The notes under the pieces were generated by a model. It was not told the origin of the DNA. It saw nothing but the letters and a program-made list of their open reading frames with translations, and did no database searches. Made by a program: the position numbers and the translations under genes. This document shows, one piece after another, positions 14,211 to 15,310 of a stretch of DNA of 15,310 nucleotides. Source of the DNA: Bacteroidales bacterium (GTDB lineage Bacteria > Bacteroidota > Bacteroidia > Bacteroidales > UBA932); NCBI GenBank assembly GCA_023230265.1, contig JALNXR010000017.1, forward strand, positions 1 through 15,310, read 5' to 3'. The stretch's first letter is position 1; every line of letters begins with the position of its first letter.

Positions 14211-15310
14211 GCTGATTTGCGACATATAAATTTGTGACTGATGACTGATCACTGTCAACTGTAGCCTGTTCACGGTTACCTATATCATCATAGACAATTC
14301 GGTGTTCATCCGAATTCATCACGGCGTTAGTTACCTCACTGCGATTATTATAGCCGAATGTATTAGTGACGGTTGCGCCGTTATAATAATCAATGCGGCT
14401 GGTTCGCTTTCCGGTGCTGTCATTGGAGTAATTAAAAGATGAAACCACAGAGGGCACTGAGCCCACGGAGTTTGTTATAGCGGTAATCAAGTTGCGGTTG
14501 AGTTCATATCTTCTTGAAACAATTACATTGGTTGTGCCTGTTGAGGGATTGATGGCTGTATAACCGCTGATAAGCTGTGTGCCCGGCAGATAGCTGTATG
14601 TGAATATATTGGTTTCGGTGCCGATGATTGAGGTGATGGTATTCAAACGGTTTTTAACATCATAACCGAATATAGTTTTTTGGACAGGATAAGCGGGATT
14701 TACAGGATTTAAAATGCATTCCGCATAACGCCCGTACGAATCATAGTTCCGGGTGATTACTGCTGAGGCGTTGGTTTCGGCAACCTGTCGGCCCTTTGAA
14801 TCGTAACCGAAAGTGGTTGTGCCTATGCCATCTTCAACTTTAACGAGCTGCCCAACGAGATTGTAAGTGTTGGTAAGGCTTGGAGTATCATCGCTGTAAT
14901 CCGTGGTACGGATGCTGCCTGCGGCTGTATCGCTGTAGCCGTAGGTTGTGGTTACGCCTCTTGCCCACTCTCGGGTAGCCATGCGTCCGTCACTGAGATA
15001 AGTATAAGCGGTGCCGTTTCCATCGGCATAAACTTTACTGGTGACCGCTCCGGTAAACGGATCATAGTACCAGCGGGTAATGTCGGAGTTGCCGCTTTCA
15101 TCACGCCAAGTGTGAAGCTGGCTCATGCGTCCAGCGGCATCTCTTGCGGTTTCATTTGGGTATGTCGCACCATCACTGCGATACAGCTGTCCGTCACCGG
15201 AATAATAGTTAACGGTTTGCTTGCCTTGAGGATCGGTGACGGTGATTTTGTAAGCACCGGGTTTTCCCTCAACCGCTTGTTGTGTGCTGTAACTCGTTGT
15301 ATTGGTGCCG
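14164..15310 (-). CDS. YD-repeat (RHS-like) protein fragment, 3' end cut by IS21, 5' end outside window
   Basis: The frame is open from the window edge to a TAA at 14166-14164. It encodes many YD-type repeats: YYDPFTGAVTSKVYADG, YTYLSDGRMATREWARG, TFGYDSKGRQVAETNA, FGYDVKNRLNTITS, FGYNNRSEVTNAV and YDDIGNREQATVDS. Such repeats form the beta-cage shell of RHS/Tc toxins and large cell-surface proteins. The match ends at NLYVANQL. The remaining 14 or so codons come from the IS21 terminal repeat, so the C-terminal part, where RHS proteins carry the variable toxin domain, is lost. The product is probably non-functional. No immunity gene is visible. Confidence 0.85.
   Translation of the reverse strand, partial: GTNTTSYSTQQAVEGKPGAYKITVTDPQGKQTVNYYSGDGQLYRSDGATYPNETARDAAGRMSQLHTWRDESGNSDITRWYYDPFTGAVTSKVYADGNGTAYTYLSDGRMATREWARGVTTTYGYSDTAAGSIRTTDYSDDTPSLTNTYNLVGQLVKVEDGIGTTTFGYDSKGRQVAETNASAVITRNYDSYGRYAECILNPVNPAYPVQKTIFGYDVKNRLNTITSIIGTETNIFTYSYLPGTQLISGYTAINPSTGTTNVIVSRRYELNRNLITAITNSVGSVPSVVSSFNYSNDSTGKRTSRIDYYNGATVTNTFGYNNRSEVTNAVMNSDEHRIVYDDIGNREQATVDSDQSSVTNLYVANQLDNDNYNLTSATIRN

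Overview
The window carries a complete, single-strand (minus) phosphate-starvation operon in the order pstS-pstC-pstA-pstB-phoU-phoB-phoR (8931 down to 1275). A phosphate-selective (O/P family) porin lies just upstream on the same strand (10464-9292). On both sides the chromosome is littered with mobile DNA and broken genes. The porin, an outer-membrane-type protein remnant, the diderm-type Pst/Pho set and the YD-repeat protein point to a Gram-negative bacterium. The long inserted domain in PstA and the IS/repeat content would fit the PVC superphylum (Kiritimatiellota, Lentisphaerota or Verrucomicrobiota), but that placement is an impression, not a demonstration.

Layout. 1-353: tail of an IS66-family element (transposase C-terminus plus its terminal repeat). 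490-999: a RhuM-family gene killed by three in-frame nonsense codons. 1000-1274: no recognisable gene. 1275-8931: the pst-pho operon, with tight spacing (4-bp overlap pstS/pstC, abutting phoB/phoR) except for a 321-bp palindrome-rich gap between pstA and pstB. 8932-9291: a four-copy, 11-bp-pitch direct repeat (a candidate Pho box), an outer-membrane protein C-terminal remnant, and a terminator hairpin behind the porin. 9292-10464: porin. 10465-10830: a weak small ORF and two further two-copy 11-bp-pitch motifs resembling the pstS array. 10790-11379: a family 2 glycosyltransferase fragment. 11380-14210: an IS21-family element (istA, istB, multi-repeat ends) that also contains, between istB and its left end, a GC-rich array of four roughly 87-bp units. 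14211-15310: a YD-repeat (RHS-like) protein truncated by the IS21 end.

How it works together. PstS binds phosphate in the periplasm, PstC/PstA form the channel and PstB drives transport. PhoU couples transporter state to the PhoR kinase, which phosphorylates PhoB. PhoB would activate the operon through the repeat array at 9013-9052 and perhaps the porin, which would supply phosphate across the outer membrane. The most unusual content is the structured 87-bp repeat array inside the IS21 element. Its last unit folds into a long-stemmed cloverleaf, and the whole array is bracketed by short inverted repeats. A REP-like inverted hairpin pair inside the pst operon, with a compensatory base-pair change, is the second item of note.
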